The notes below the pieces were generated by a model that was not told the origin of the DNA, ran no database searches, and saw only the letters and a list, made by a program, of their open reading frames with translations. From the NCBI RefSeq assembly GCF_014701195.1, contig NZ_AP018712.1, positions 1,506,501 to 1,570,500 of the forward strand: 64,000 nucleotides of DNA, in the 5' to 3' direction. Of the stretch, positions 55,078 through 63,187 are shown piece by piece. A program made the position numbers and the translations under genes. Position 1 is the first letter of the stretch. Each line of letters starts with the position of its first letter. The DNA comes from Tepiditoga spiralis. Its GTDB lineage: Bacteria > Thermotogota > Thermotogae > Petrotogales > Petrotogaceae.

Positions 55078-57309
55078 ATGGATTATAAAAAATTTTGGAA
55101 AACAATTAGTTCAACATTTATATATTTATTGGTTGCAGGTGGAGCCGTAGTTATGATATTACCATTTGCATGGATGATAATGACATCATTAAAAACAGAT
55201 GGTGAAGTTAACTCTTGGCCACCATCTTGGATTACAAAAAATTTTAAAAGTGAAAATATTGTGAATGTAATCCCTGAATCATCAACATTTTCATCTAAAG
55301 GAACTCTAAGTTTGGCGGAATTTAGAACATTATCAAAAAAAATTGAGTATAATCCTTACAAAGTAAATTATTTTATTGATGATGATCCATTGAGAAGAGG
55401 TGTTGTAACTCTTAAAATAAATAATCTTACTTATACCGATAATGAAAAACTTAAAGTTTTAATGAATAAAATATTTGAATATTTAAATGTAAATGACGTT
55501 AGAAAAGATTTAAAAACAAAGATTATAGATAAAGATTTGACTTCTGAAAACTTTGAAAAAATTTATTTTTCTCTTTTTTCAAAAGAAGATGGTTATTATA
55601 AAAAAACTAATATTATAAAGAATATTTTATTAGATTTAAATAAAAGCTCTAAATTTTTAGAAATATTGGAACAAAAAAACATAAATAGATTACCTCAATT
55701 TAGATTAAAATCAAATATGACACAAGAAGAAAAAGATGAAATAAATTCTTCAAAAGATAAATTTAAGAGTTATATAATAAGTTTAAATGATAAAATAAAA
55801 AAAGTATCAAAAGACATTGAAGAGTATTCAAAAGGATTAGGAATTATTAAATTTGAAACATCTAAATCAATTGAGTTAGAATTAAAAAATCTTTCAAATA
55901 ATTTCATAAAATATAATGATAAAATTTTATCTAAAACTAATTTGTTAATGAGTAAAAATATATATAATAAAGTAAATGAAAATATTTTAACTTTAAATTT
56001 TTATAATGAATTTTTTACATTATACAAAAAAATTCAAAATAAAAATGTAAATGATTTTGTAGTAAAATTTGTTATACCTCAAAAAAAGGATATGTATAAC
56101 AATATAATATCTAATATTAAAATTTCGGATTTTCCAAAATATTTTAAGGATAAAGTAATAGAATTAGCTTCTGTCAGCAAAATTTTGAAATTAAAAGATA
56201 ATGTGGTTAATTATTATGAAAATTCAATAATAAATGAAATAAAAAATAATTATATAAGAAATTCAGATGAGCTATCAAAAATTATAGAGATTTTAAGAAC
56301 TCTTTCTAAAAATAATGCAAATTTATCAAATGCAAATTTATATATTTCAAAAAATGATTTAAGTTTGTTAAATAAAAATATAAAAGGAAAAGAAGAAGAA
56401 TTTTTACAGACTTTAAATAAAAGAAGAGAATATGATTCATTATTTGAAAAATTTGGAACTTTTTTTGAAAATAATATATCAAAGGCAAAAATATTAGAAG
56501 GAAATGATTATATAAAAGAAGTTTTATTTAAAAATAATTCTAATATAGTATTTTATACAAAAAATATGTATTCTTCGTGGTTGTTTGATGAAAAGCCTGA
56601 AGTTAAAGTTAAATATACTTTTTCACAAGTAATAGCTAATATATTTCAAAATTATGTAGATGCTTGGAATGCTGCACCATTTTCTAAGTATTATGCGAAT
56701 ACAGTTTTAATGGCATCAATGACTACTATACTTGAAATAATATTTGCATCTATGGCTGCATTTGCATTTGCAAAATTTAATTTTTTTGGAAAAAACTTTA
56801 TATTTTCATTATTTCTTGCTACTATGATGGTTCCTGGTGAAGTAATGCTTGTCCCAAATTATATTACAATAAGTAGATTTCAATGGATAGATACTTATTA
56901 TGCTCTTATAGTACCTTGGATAGTAAGTGTTTTTGCAATTTTCCTATTAAGACAGCAATTTATGACTATACCAAATGATTTATGGGATGCTGCAAAAATT
57001 GATGGTTCTTCGAGCTGGAGGTTTTTATGGACAGTAATGGTACCATTAAGCAAACCATCAATTGTAACTGGAGCTTTACTAAAGTTTGTTGGTAGCTGGA
57101 ATGCTTTTTTATGGGTTTTAATAGTTACAAAAACACCAGAGATGAGAACTCTTGCCGTTGGATTACAAACTTTTAGATCTGAGTCAGGAGATATTTATAA
57201 TCTTATGATGGCAGCATCAACATTTTCTGTGTTACCAATTGTAATAATATTTATTTTACTGCAAAAATATTTTGTTGCTGGAATTTCAAGGTCTGGATTG
57301 AAAGGCTAA
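55078..57309 (+). CDS. MalG-like permease with a very large extracytoplasmic insert
   Basis: 743 residues from ATG 55078 (GAGGAGG just upstream; the frame is open six codons further). A normal MalG has about 280-300. The first helix (residues 12-36, AGGAVVMILPFAWMIMTSL) is followed by roughly 440 residues, Lys/Asn/Glu-rich and helical, before the permease core resumes at FSKYYANTVLMASMTTILE. The EAA loop (DAAKIDGSSSWRFLWTVMVP) and the end GISRSGLKG are intact. I recall long MalG proteins in Thermotoga, so this is a lineage trait. The insert probably contacts the binding protein or substrate outside. Confidence 0.85.
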   Translation: MDYKKFWKTISSTFIYLLVAGGAVVMILPFAWMIMTSLKTDGEVNSWPPSWITKNFKSENIVNVIPESSTFSSKGTLSLAEFRTLSKKIEYNPYKVNYFIDDDPLRRGVVTLKINNLTYTDNEKLKVLMNKIFEYLNVNDVRKDLKTKIIDKDLTSENFEKIYFSLFSKEDGYYKKTNIIKNILLDLNKSSKFLEILEQKNINRLPQFRLKSNMTQEEKDEINSSKDKFKSYIISLNDKIKKVSKDIEEYSKGLGIIKFETSKSIELELKNLSNNFIKYNDKILSKTNLLMSKNIYNKVNENILTLNFYNEFFTLYKKIQNKNVNDFVVKFVIPQKKDMYNNIISNIKISDFPKYFKDKVIELASVSKILKLKDNVVNYYENSIINEIKNNYIRNSDELSKIIEILRTLSKNNANLSNANLYISKNDLSLLNKNIKGKEEEFLQTLNKRREYDSLFEKFGTFFENNISKAKILEGNDYIKEVLFKNNSNIVFYTKNMYSSWLFDEKPEVKVKYTFSQVIANIFQNYVDAWNAAPFSKYYANTVLMASMTTILEIIFASMAAFAFAKFNFFGKNFIFSLFLATMMVPGEVMLVPNYITISRFQWIDTYYALIVPWIVSVFAIFLLRQQFMTIPNDLWDAAKIDGSSSWRFLWTVMVPLSKPSIVTGALLKFVGSWNAFLWVLIVTKTPEMRTLAVGLQTFRSESGDIYNLMMAASTFSVLPIVIIFILLQKYFVAGISRSGLKG

Positions 57310-57318
57310 GGTGATATA

Positions 57319-57681
57319 GTGCCATATATAAGTTTAAATAATGGTAATATTGAAAATAATAAAAAAAATAAAAAAAGTTATAAACCACGGAAATTATCCG
57401 TGGTTTTTCTGGCAATTATTTTAATTTTTTTAATATTTCAAATTTTTAGAATGATTAATACATATAATGAATTACAATTAAAATATTCAGAACAAAGTAA
57501 AAAATTAAAAGCAGTGAATAAAATTTATATTGAAAAATTAAAAATACTAGAAAATTTAAAAGATAAATTAAGTGAAAGAGGTGTTGGAATAAATGGAAAA
57601 TCAATCTATGAAGTGGATATTCACAACGTCGCACAAACCAGCCAAGCAACAAGTACTAAAAGCACAACACCTAGCAACTAA
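57319..57681 (+). CDS. FtsB/DivIC-like septum protein
   Basis: 120 residues, GTG start after GGTGATAT. One membrane helix at about 29-47 (VVFLAIILIFLIFQIF) then a coiled coil (ELQLKYSEQSKKLKAV), the FtsB/DivIC layout. From residue 90 the tail (GKSIYEV... QTSQATSTKSTT) is Ser/Thr/Gln-rich, unlike the family, and is encoded by the same bases as the start of the next gene, 89 nt in another frame. The real family region ends before that. Assignment rests on topology, not on sequence signatures. Confidence 0.55.
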   Translation: MPYISLNNGNIENNKKNKKSYKPRKLSVVFLAIILIFLIFQIFRMINTYNELQLKYSEQSKKLKAVNKIYIEKLKILENLKDKLSERGVGINGKSIYEVDIHNVAQTSQATSTKSTTPSN

Positions 57682-58372
57682 ATATTCTGGAAGATATATT
57701 TCAAGAAGACATGTTGGAAAATATATTGATGAAAAAGGATTTTATTTTGTTGTTGAAAAGGATATGAGTTTAAGTGCTAAATGGAAAGGTGGAAGCTTTT
57801 TTTATCATCCATCAATTTCTAAAATAAAAATGAAAACATATACTAAGACGGGTCATGATTTTTTAATTGAATCAATAGCGCCATCTAGTGATGATAAAGT
57901 TTTAGATTTAACAATGGGATTGGGGAGTGAAGCTTTATTAATAGCTAATTTTGCTAAAGAAGTTATAGGAGTAGAAGGTGCATTTCCAACATATCTTGTA
58001 GTAAAAGAAGGATTAAAAAATTATAAATATAAAGAAAATTGGATGATAAAAGCATCAAAAAAGATAAAAATTATAAATAATAATTATAAAAATTATATTA
58101 GACTTTTTAAAGATAATAGTATTGATATTGTTTATTGTGATCCAATGTTTGAAAATCCAAATTATAAGTCAAGTTCTTTAAATCCATTGAGAAGATTTGC
58201 AGTTTATGATTTATTAACTCAAGAAGATATAAATGAAATGGTTAGGATTTCTAAAAAAAGGGTTATAATAAAAGCAAGAGATATTGATAGTATTTGGAAT
58301 AGAATAAAAGTAGAAAAAAAGATGGGTAGTAAAAGAAGTGGGATAATTTTTGGAGTGATTGAAAAAAAATGA
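57593..58372 (+). CDS. RsmJ-like SAM-dependent methyltransferase
   Basis: 259 residues. SAM loop VLDLTMGLGSEALLIANF, VEGAFPTYLVVKEGL and catalytic-type DPMF (VYCDPMFENPNY) match the RsmJ (16S rRNA m2G1516) family better than general methyltransferases; N-terminal FTTSHKPAKQQVLKAQ is shared in Thermotogota relatives. Start ATG 57593 lies inside the FtsB-like gene. A GAGGTG site is nine bases upstream. Its stop overlaps miaA (ATGA). The true RNA target is not established. Confidence 0.8.
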   Translation: MENQSMKWIFTTSHKPAKQQVLKAQHLATKYSGRYISRRHVGKYIDEKGFYFVVEKDMSLSAKWKGGSFFYHPSISKIKMKTYTKTGHDFLIESIAPSSDDKVLDLTMGLGSEALLIANFAKEVIGVEGAFPTYLVVKEGLKNYKYKENWMIKASKKIKIINNNYKNYIRLFKDNSIDIVYCDPMFENPNYKSSSLNPLRRFAVYDLLTQEDINEMVRISKKRVIIKARDIDSIWNRIKVEKKMGSKRSGIIFGVIEKK

Positions 58373-59298
58373 AAATTCCTATAATTACTGGACCAACTGC
58401 TGTTGGAAAAACAAATATAGTTTTAAAATTGGCAAAAAAAATGAATGCTGAAATAGTATGTATGGATTCAAGGCAAATCTATAAAAAAATAAATATAGGA
58501 ACTGCAAAACCAACACCTGATGAAATGAAAATTGTTGATCATCATCTTTTTGATTTTGTTGAACTTGAAAATAATTATAGTGCCTATGATTATAGAAAAG
58601 ATGCGTTAGAAACTATAAAAAAAATAATGAAAAAAAATAAAACTCCAATGTTAGTTGGAGGTACTGGTCTTTATATAGATGCTCTTATAAAAGGATTTTT
58701 AAATGTTTCATCTGATTATGGATTAAGAACTTATTTAAAAAAATTAGAATTTTCAAATCATGGAATACTTAGAAGTATATTAAAAGATATAGATCCGGAA
58801 TCTTATATGAAAATTCATGAAAATGATTTAAAAAGAACAATAAGAGCATTAGAAATTTATATAAAAACAGGAAAAAAAATGTCTTATTTTTTTAATAAAA
58901 AAATAAACGATAATTATTATGAATATGTTATAATAGTTTTAGATAGAGATAGAAAAGAATTGCATGATAGAATAAATTTAAGAACAGAAAAAATGTTAGA
59001 AAATAAATTCATTGATGAAGTGAGAAACATACTTTTAACATTAAAAACAAAAAATTTAAATTCATTAAATACAATAGGATACAAAGAAGTGATAGAATAC
59101 CTTGAAGGAAAAATAAATTATGATACAATGGTACATTTAATAAAAAGAAATACTAGACGTTATGCAAGAAGACAAATTATTTATTTTAGAAAATTGCAAG
59201 GCGCACATTGGTTAAATATTTCTAATTTAACCGAAAAGGAAATTATAGAAAAAATACTAAATATTTATGGGGGGAAAAAAGATGCCAGAGAAATTTAA
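58369..59298 (+). CDS. miaA: tRNA dimethylallyltransferase
   Basis: 309 residues. Transfers a dimethylallyl group to A37 of tRNAs reading U-starting codons. P-loop GPTAVGKTNIVLKLA, CMDSRQIYKKINIGTAKPT, VGGTGLYIDALIKGF, and TIGYKEVIEYLEGKI, RNTRRYARRQIIYFRKL are intact. The stop lies 17 bases inside hfq, the widely conserved miaA-hfq pair. Confidence 0.97.
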   Translation: MKIPIITGPTAVGKTNIVLKLAKKMNAEIVCMDSRQIYKKINIGTAKPTPDEMKIVDHHLFDFVELENNYSAYDYRKDALETIKKIMKKNKTPMLVGGTGLYIDALIKGFLNVSSDYGLRTYLKKLEFSNHGILRSILKDIDPESYMKIHENDLKRTIRALEIYIKTGKKMSYFFNKKINDNYYEYVIIVLDRDRKELHDRINLRTEKMLENKFIDEVRNILLTLKTKNLNSLNTIGYKEVIEYLEGKINYDTMVHLIKRNTRRYARRQIIYFRKLQGAHWLNISNLTEKEIIEKILNIYGGKKDAREI

Positions 59299-59515
59299 TT
59301 TACAAGACAGATTTTTGAACATTTTAAGAATTAACAAAACAGAAGTAAAAATTTATTTTGATGGTGGATTTCAAATTAGTGGCTATATTAAATCATTTGA
59401 TAATTTTACTGTACTTATTGAAAAAAATGGACAGCAATCTCTTGTTTATAAACATGCCATAAAAATGTTAACACCAACTAAATATGTTAAGTTATTCCAA
59501 TTAAATGAAGAATAA
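59282..59515 (+). CDS. hfq: RNA chaperone Hfq
   Basis: 77 residues from ATG 59282 (GGGGG at 59271-59275; an ATG at 59267 precedes that site). Sm1 motif VKIYFDGGFQISGYIKSFDN and Sm2 YKHAIKMLTP (the YKHA RNA-binding motif) are intact. Proximal-face Gln and Lys are present. The C-terminal tail is short. Implies small-RNA regulation. It starts inside miaA. Confidence 0.96.
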   Translation: MPEKFNLQDRFLNILRINKTEVKIYFDGGFQISGYIKSFDNFTVLIEKNGQQSLVYKHAIKMLTPTKYVKLFQLNEE

Positions 59516-59526
59516 TTAAAACAATT

Positions 59527-59547
59527 CCAGGATCTAAAAGATCCTGG
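59527..59547 (+). terminator. Hairpin after hfq
   Basis: CCAGGATC and GATCCTGG around TAAAA, followed by TTCTGTATT rather than a pure T tract. It ends 15 bases before the ribosome site of the M23 peptidase gene; it may be a weak terminator or mRNA stabiliser. Confidence 0.6.
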
Positions 59548-59568
59548 TTCTGTATTGGAGGTGCACAA

Positions 59569-60552
59569 GTGAAAAAAATAATTCTATTAATGTTTATTGT
59601 AATTGTTTCTGTTTTTGTATTTTCTGAAATATTTATGGTTCCTATTAAAGGATCGTATATAACCTCATCTTTTGGTGAATATAGAAATACAGGAAATAAT
59701 CCTCATTTTCATTTGGGAGTTGATTTTTCTACATTTAATAGAGAAAATATAGATGTTTATGCTTCGGCACAAGGAAATTTGTATAAAATTTGGATAAATG
59801 ATCCAGTTTATGGCAATACTATATTTTTAAAACATGATGATTTATCTTTGATAACAGATTATGCACATTTAAATAGTTTTTCTGAAAAAATAAATAAATA
59901 TGTTGACATTATAAAAAAAGAATTTGGTGATAAAAAAAGAATGGAAATAGTTTTTCCAGATAATTCAGTTAATATTAAAACTGGAGAAATAATAGCACTT
60001 TCTGGAAGTACAGGAGAAGCTGAAGCACCTCATTTACATTTTGAAGTTAGAGAAGAAATAAATGGAACTGAAATGATTAGAAATCCATTGGAGTATTTAG
60101 AGTATAAAGAAAATAGGAAAAAAACATTAGAATTATTAAGTGTTAGGGTAAATGGAAAGTATATTGATATAAACAATTCTGATTTAAATACAATAGAATT
60201 TTCTGGAGATTATCCTAAAATTGATGTTAGAGTAAGGGAAAGATTGGGAAATAATACAGTAATAATGGTAAAGAGTGTTTCAATATCATTAGATAATTCT
60301 TTAATGTATAAAATAGATTTTTCAAGTTTACCAGAAAGTGTTGGATATAAACCACAACCAGTTTATGGATATGGTTCTACGTCAAGTATTTATTGGTTAA
60401 AAATGTATTCTATCGAGTCTTTATATCCTATAAAAGATAATAATTGGTCTCAATTGATAGGTAGTGATAAGAGTAGTTATAAAGGGGAAATAGTACTTGA
60501 AGATTTTTGGGGGAATAAAAAAGTTTATAACTTTAATTTTATTAAAAATTAA
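59569..60552 (+). CDS. M23 (LytM-type) peptidase
   Basis: 327 residues, GTG start right after GGAGGTG. Signal peptide LLMFIVIVSVFVFSE. M23 core: PIKGSYITSSFGEYR, HFHLGVDFS (HxxxD metal site), DHxxLxTDYAHL, and HLHFEVRE (second HxH). Residues 190-327 form a beta-rich C-terminal domain. Zinc endopeptidase cutting peptidoglycan cross-links, or a pseudo-enzyme; metal ligands look complete. Lies alone between hfq and metK. Confidence 0.9.
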   Translation: MKKIILLMFIVIVSVFVFSEIFMVPIKGSYITSSFGEYRNTGNNPHFHLGVDFSTFNRENIDVYASAQGNLYKIWINDPVYGNTIFLKHDDLSLITDYAHLNSFSEKINKYVDIIKKEFGDKKRMEIVFPDNSVNIKTGEIIALSGSTGEAEAPHLHFEVREEINGTEMIRNPLEYLEYKENRKKTLELLSVRVNGKYIDINNSDLNTIEFSGDYPKIDVRVRERLGNNTVIMVKSVSISLDNSLMYKIDFSSLPESVGYKPQPVYGYGSTSSIYWLKMYSIESLYPIKDNNWSQLIGSDKSSYKGEIVLEDFWGNKKVYNFNFIKN

Positions 60553-60642
60553 TAATGATATTTACGGTACAAAAATTTAACCAAAAAAGTACAAATTTTT
60601 AATAAAAAAAGGTATAAAATAAAAGTTAGAGTACTTATTTTT

Positions 60643-60651
60643 TGATATAAT
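60643..60651 (+). promoter_or_regulatory. Extended -10 promoter of metK
   Basis: TGA then TATAAT, about 10-15 bases before GGGAGG. The 60553-60673 leader is too short and lacks the stems of a SAM riboswitch. Confidence 0.55.
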
Positions 60652-60673
60652 AAACGGCAAGGGAGGAATTCAG

Positions 60674-61882
60674 ATGTACAAAAGATTATTCACAAGTGAA
60701 AGTGTTACAGAAGGACATCCAGATAAAGTTGCTGATCAAATTTCGGATGCTATATTAGATGCTATATTAGAAAAAGAATCTGAAGAAAATAGAATAAATG
60801 CAAGAGTTGCAGTTGAAACCCTTGTAACGACAGGAACAGCTTTTATAGCTGGTGAAATAAGAACAAGTGCTTATGTTGATGTTCCTAAAATTGTTAGAAA
60901 AACAATAAAAGAAATAGGATATGATAGAGCAAAATATGGTTTTGATGCAGATACATGTGGGGTAATAGTATCAATAGATGAACAATCATCCGATATTGCC
61001 ATGGGAGTTGATGAATCGCTTGAAATAAAACAAAATGGTGATGGAAAAGATCCATATGAACATATTGGAGCTGGTGATCAAGGTATAATGTTTGGATATG
61101 CTACAAATGAAACAGAAGAATACATGCCTATGCCAATTGTTTATGCACATAAACTTGCTCAAAGACTTACAAAAGTTAGAAAAAATAAAATTTTAGATTT
61201 TTTAAGACCTGATGGAAAAACACAGGTAACAATTGAGTACGATGAAAATAATAAGCCTGTTGCAATAGATACAGTTTTGATTTCAACACAACACGATCCT
61301 AATGTTACAAGAGAAGAAATAGAAAAAGCATTAATAGAACATGTTATAAATCCTGTTATGCCAAAAGAACTCATGAAAAAAGATACAAAAATTTTAGTTA
61401 ATCCTACTGGAAGATTTGTACTTGGAGGTCCACACGCAGATACAGGTTTGACAGGTAGAAAAATAATAGTAGATACATACGGAGGTTGGGTTCCACATGG
61501 AGGAGGAGCTTTTTCAGGAAAAGATCCTTCAAAAGTGGATAGATCAGCTCATTATATGGCAAGATACGTTGCTAAAAATGTTGTTGCTGCTGGGTTAGCA
61601 GATGAATTAATGATTCAGTTAGGTTATGCAATTGGCGTTGCAGAACCAGTTTCATTACTCATTGATACAAAAGGTACTGCTAAGGTTGAGGAAGAAAAAC
61701 TTAAGAAAGTTATAACAGAAATATTTGACTTCAGACCTGGTGCAATAATAAAACATTTAGACCTTTTACAACCAGTTTACAAAAAAACAGCTGCATATGG
61801 ACATTTTGGACGTGACGATTTTGAGTTTACATGGGAAAAACTCGATAAAGTAAATGAGCTTAAAGCAGCCTTTGGTATCTAA
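60674..61882 (+). CDS. metK: S-adenosylmethionine synthase
   Basis: 402 residues. Makes SAM from methionine and [54 protein letters not shown] and [25 protein letters not shown] (P-loop and metal sites) are conserved. Start ATG after GGGAGG. SAM feeds RlmH, TrmB and the RsmJ-like enzyme encoded nearby. Confidence 0.98.
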   Translation: MYKRLFTSESVTEGHPDKVADQISDAILDAILEKESEENRINARVAVETLVTTGTAFIAGEIRTSAYVDVPKIVRKTIKEIGYDRAKYGFDADTCGVIVSIDEQSSDIAMGVDESLEIKQNGDGKDPYEHIGAGDQGIMFGYATNETEEYMPMPIVYAHKLAQRLTKVRKNKILDFLRPDGKTQVTIEYDENNKPVAIDTVLISTQHDPNVTREEIEKALIEHVINPVMPKELMKKDTKILVNPTGRFVLGGPHADTGLTGRKIIVDTYGGWVPHGGGAFSGKDPSKVDRSAHYMARYVAKNVVAAGLADELMIQLGYAIGVAEPVSLLIDTKGTAKVEEEKLKKVITEIFDFRPGAIIKHLDLLQPVYKKTAAYGHFGRDDFEFTWEKLDKVNELKAAFGI

Positions 61883-61902
61883 AAAATAAATAGGAGGGAA
61901 AC

Positions 61903-62190
61903 ATGCCAAACGTAAAATCAGCAAAAAAAAGAGTAAAAACAAATGAAAAAAGAAGAATTATTAACAGAAGTTACAAAACAAAGTTTAAGAATTCTATAAA
62001 GAAAGTAGTTCTTGCTATGGAAAAGAAAGTAGAAAGAGAAGAAGTTTTAAATCTTTTATCAAATGCTTTTAAAGCAATTGATAAAGCTGCTTCAAAAGGG
62101 GTTATTCATAAAAATCAAGCTGCTAGAAGAAAATCAAGAATACATATAAAAGTAAAAAAATATCTTGGTGAAACAGCAGAAAATAATTAA
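61903..62190 (+). CDS. rpsT: Ribosomal protein S20
   Basis: 95 residues. [20 protein letters not shown] start, basic three-helix bundle, [10 protein letters not shown] near the end. Binds 16S rRNA in assembly. AGGAGGG upstream and a strong terminator downstream. Confidence 0.97.
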   Translation: MPNVKSAKKRVKTNEKRRIINRSYKTKFKNSIKKVVLAMEKKVEREEVLNLLSNAFKAIDKAASKGVIHKNQAARRKSRIHIKVKKYLGETAENN

Positions 62191-62197
62191 ATCAATG

Positions 62198-62227
62198 TCC
62201 CGGCTCATTTTTGCCGGGATTTTTTTT
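62198..62227 (+). terminator. Terminator after rpsT
   Basis: TCCCGGC pairs with GCCGGGA over an eight-base loop followed by TTTTTTTT; the strongest GC stem in the window. Confidence 0.95.
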
Positions 62228-62250
62228 AAGAAAGTTTTAGGAGGAATTTT

Positions 62251-63186
62251 ATGAAATATTTAAAATATTCTATAGATCCAAGAAAAGAAAAAAATGTTCC
62301 AATAAATTGGGAAAAAATTTTTGAAAAAAAAGGTGAATTATACGTTGAAATAGGTTTTGGCGGTGGTGAATATATGGCTGAAATGGCTAAAAAAAATCCA
62401 GAAGCTAATTTTATAGGATTTGAAACATCACTTACTGCTTGTGATAGAGCTCAAAAAAAGTTTTATAATTATAATTTAAACAATGTTAAAATTATAAATC
62501 ATGATGCAAGATTTTGTATAAGAGAATTATTTGCCGATAATACGATTTCAAAAATAATAGTTAATTTTCCATGTCCTTGGCCAAAGAAAAAACATGAAAG
62601 TAGAAGAATTTTTGTTGAAAAATTTAGAAAAACTTTATCTTCAGTATTGATGATTAATGGAAGTATGGAACTTGCAACTGATGTGGAATGGTATGCTAAA
62701 GAAGTTTATGAAAACTTTAAATTGGATGATCATTTTGAAGTCGAAGAAATAGTAGAAAATTTTAATAGGCCAATTAAGACAAGATACGAAAAAAAATGGG
62801 AAGAAGATAATAGAAATAAATATTTAGTTAAAATAAAAAAGATAAAAAATGGAAATGAAAACAGAATTATTTTGGAGGAAAATGATATGCCACATAGACA
62901 CATAAAAGATATAAATATAGAAAAAATAACAGAATTATTAAATAAAAAGTTTCAATTTGAAAATGAAACATTTGTCATAAGAGAAATTTTTGAAAGTAAA
63001 ATAAAAGAAAGATATGTTTTGAAAGTATTTACATCGGATGATGATTTTACACAAGATTTTTTTGTTAATATAGTCAAAAGAGAAGAAGAATGGTTAATAA
63101 AATTAGAACAAATAACAACACCTTATAGAACACCTGCAGTAAAGTATGCAATTAATAAAATAGCAGAAGAAATTGAGGTGAAATAA
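62251..63186 (+). CDS. trmB: tRNA (guanine-N7-)-methyltransferase with C-terminal extension
   Basis: 311 residues against a usual 210-240. SAM-binding LYVEIGFGGGEYMAEMAKK, NFIGFETS, then NFPCPWPKKKHESRRI and TDVEWYAKEV (guanine-site). The core ends near residue 200; the last 100 residues (after RPIKTRYEKKW) hold a beta-rich extension (KERYVLKVFTSDDDF), seen also in Thermotogota homologues as I recall. Modifies G46. Six bases separate it from the gpsA start codon, with GAGGTG within its last codons. Confidence 0.93.
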   Translation: MKYLKYSIDPRKEKNVPINWEKIFEKKGELYVEIGFGGGEYMAEMAKKNPEANFIGFETSLTACDRAQKKFYNYNLNNVKIINHDARFCIRELFADNTISKIIVNFPCPWPKKKHESRRIFVEKFRKTLSSVLMINGSMELATDVEWYAKEVYENFKLDDHFEVEEIVENFNRPIKTRYEKKWEEDNRNKYLVKIKKIKNGNENRIILEENDMPHRHIKDINIEKITELLNKKFQFENETFVIREIFESKIKERYVLKVFTSDDDFTQDFFVNIVKREEEWLIKLEQITTPYRTPAVKYAINKIAEEIEVK

Positions 63187-63187
63187 T

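Noticed and set aside
60553-60673. SAM riboswitch before metK
   Set aside because: The 121-bp leader is AT-rich and shows no multi-stem fold or conserved core; only an extended -10 promoter is supported.
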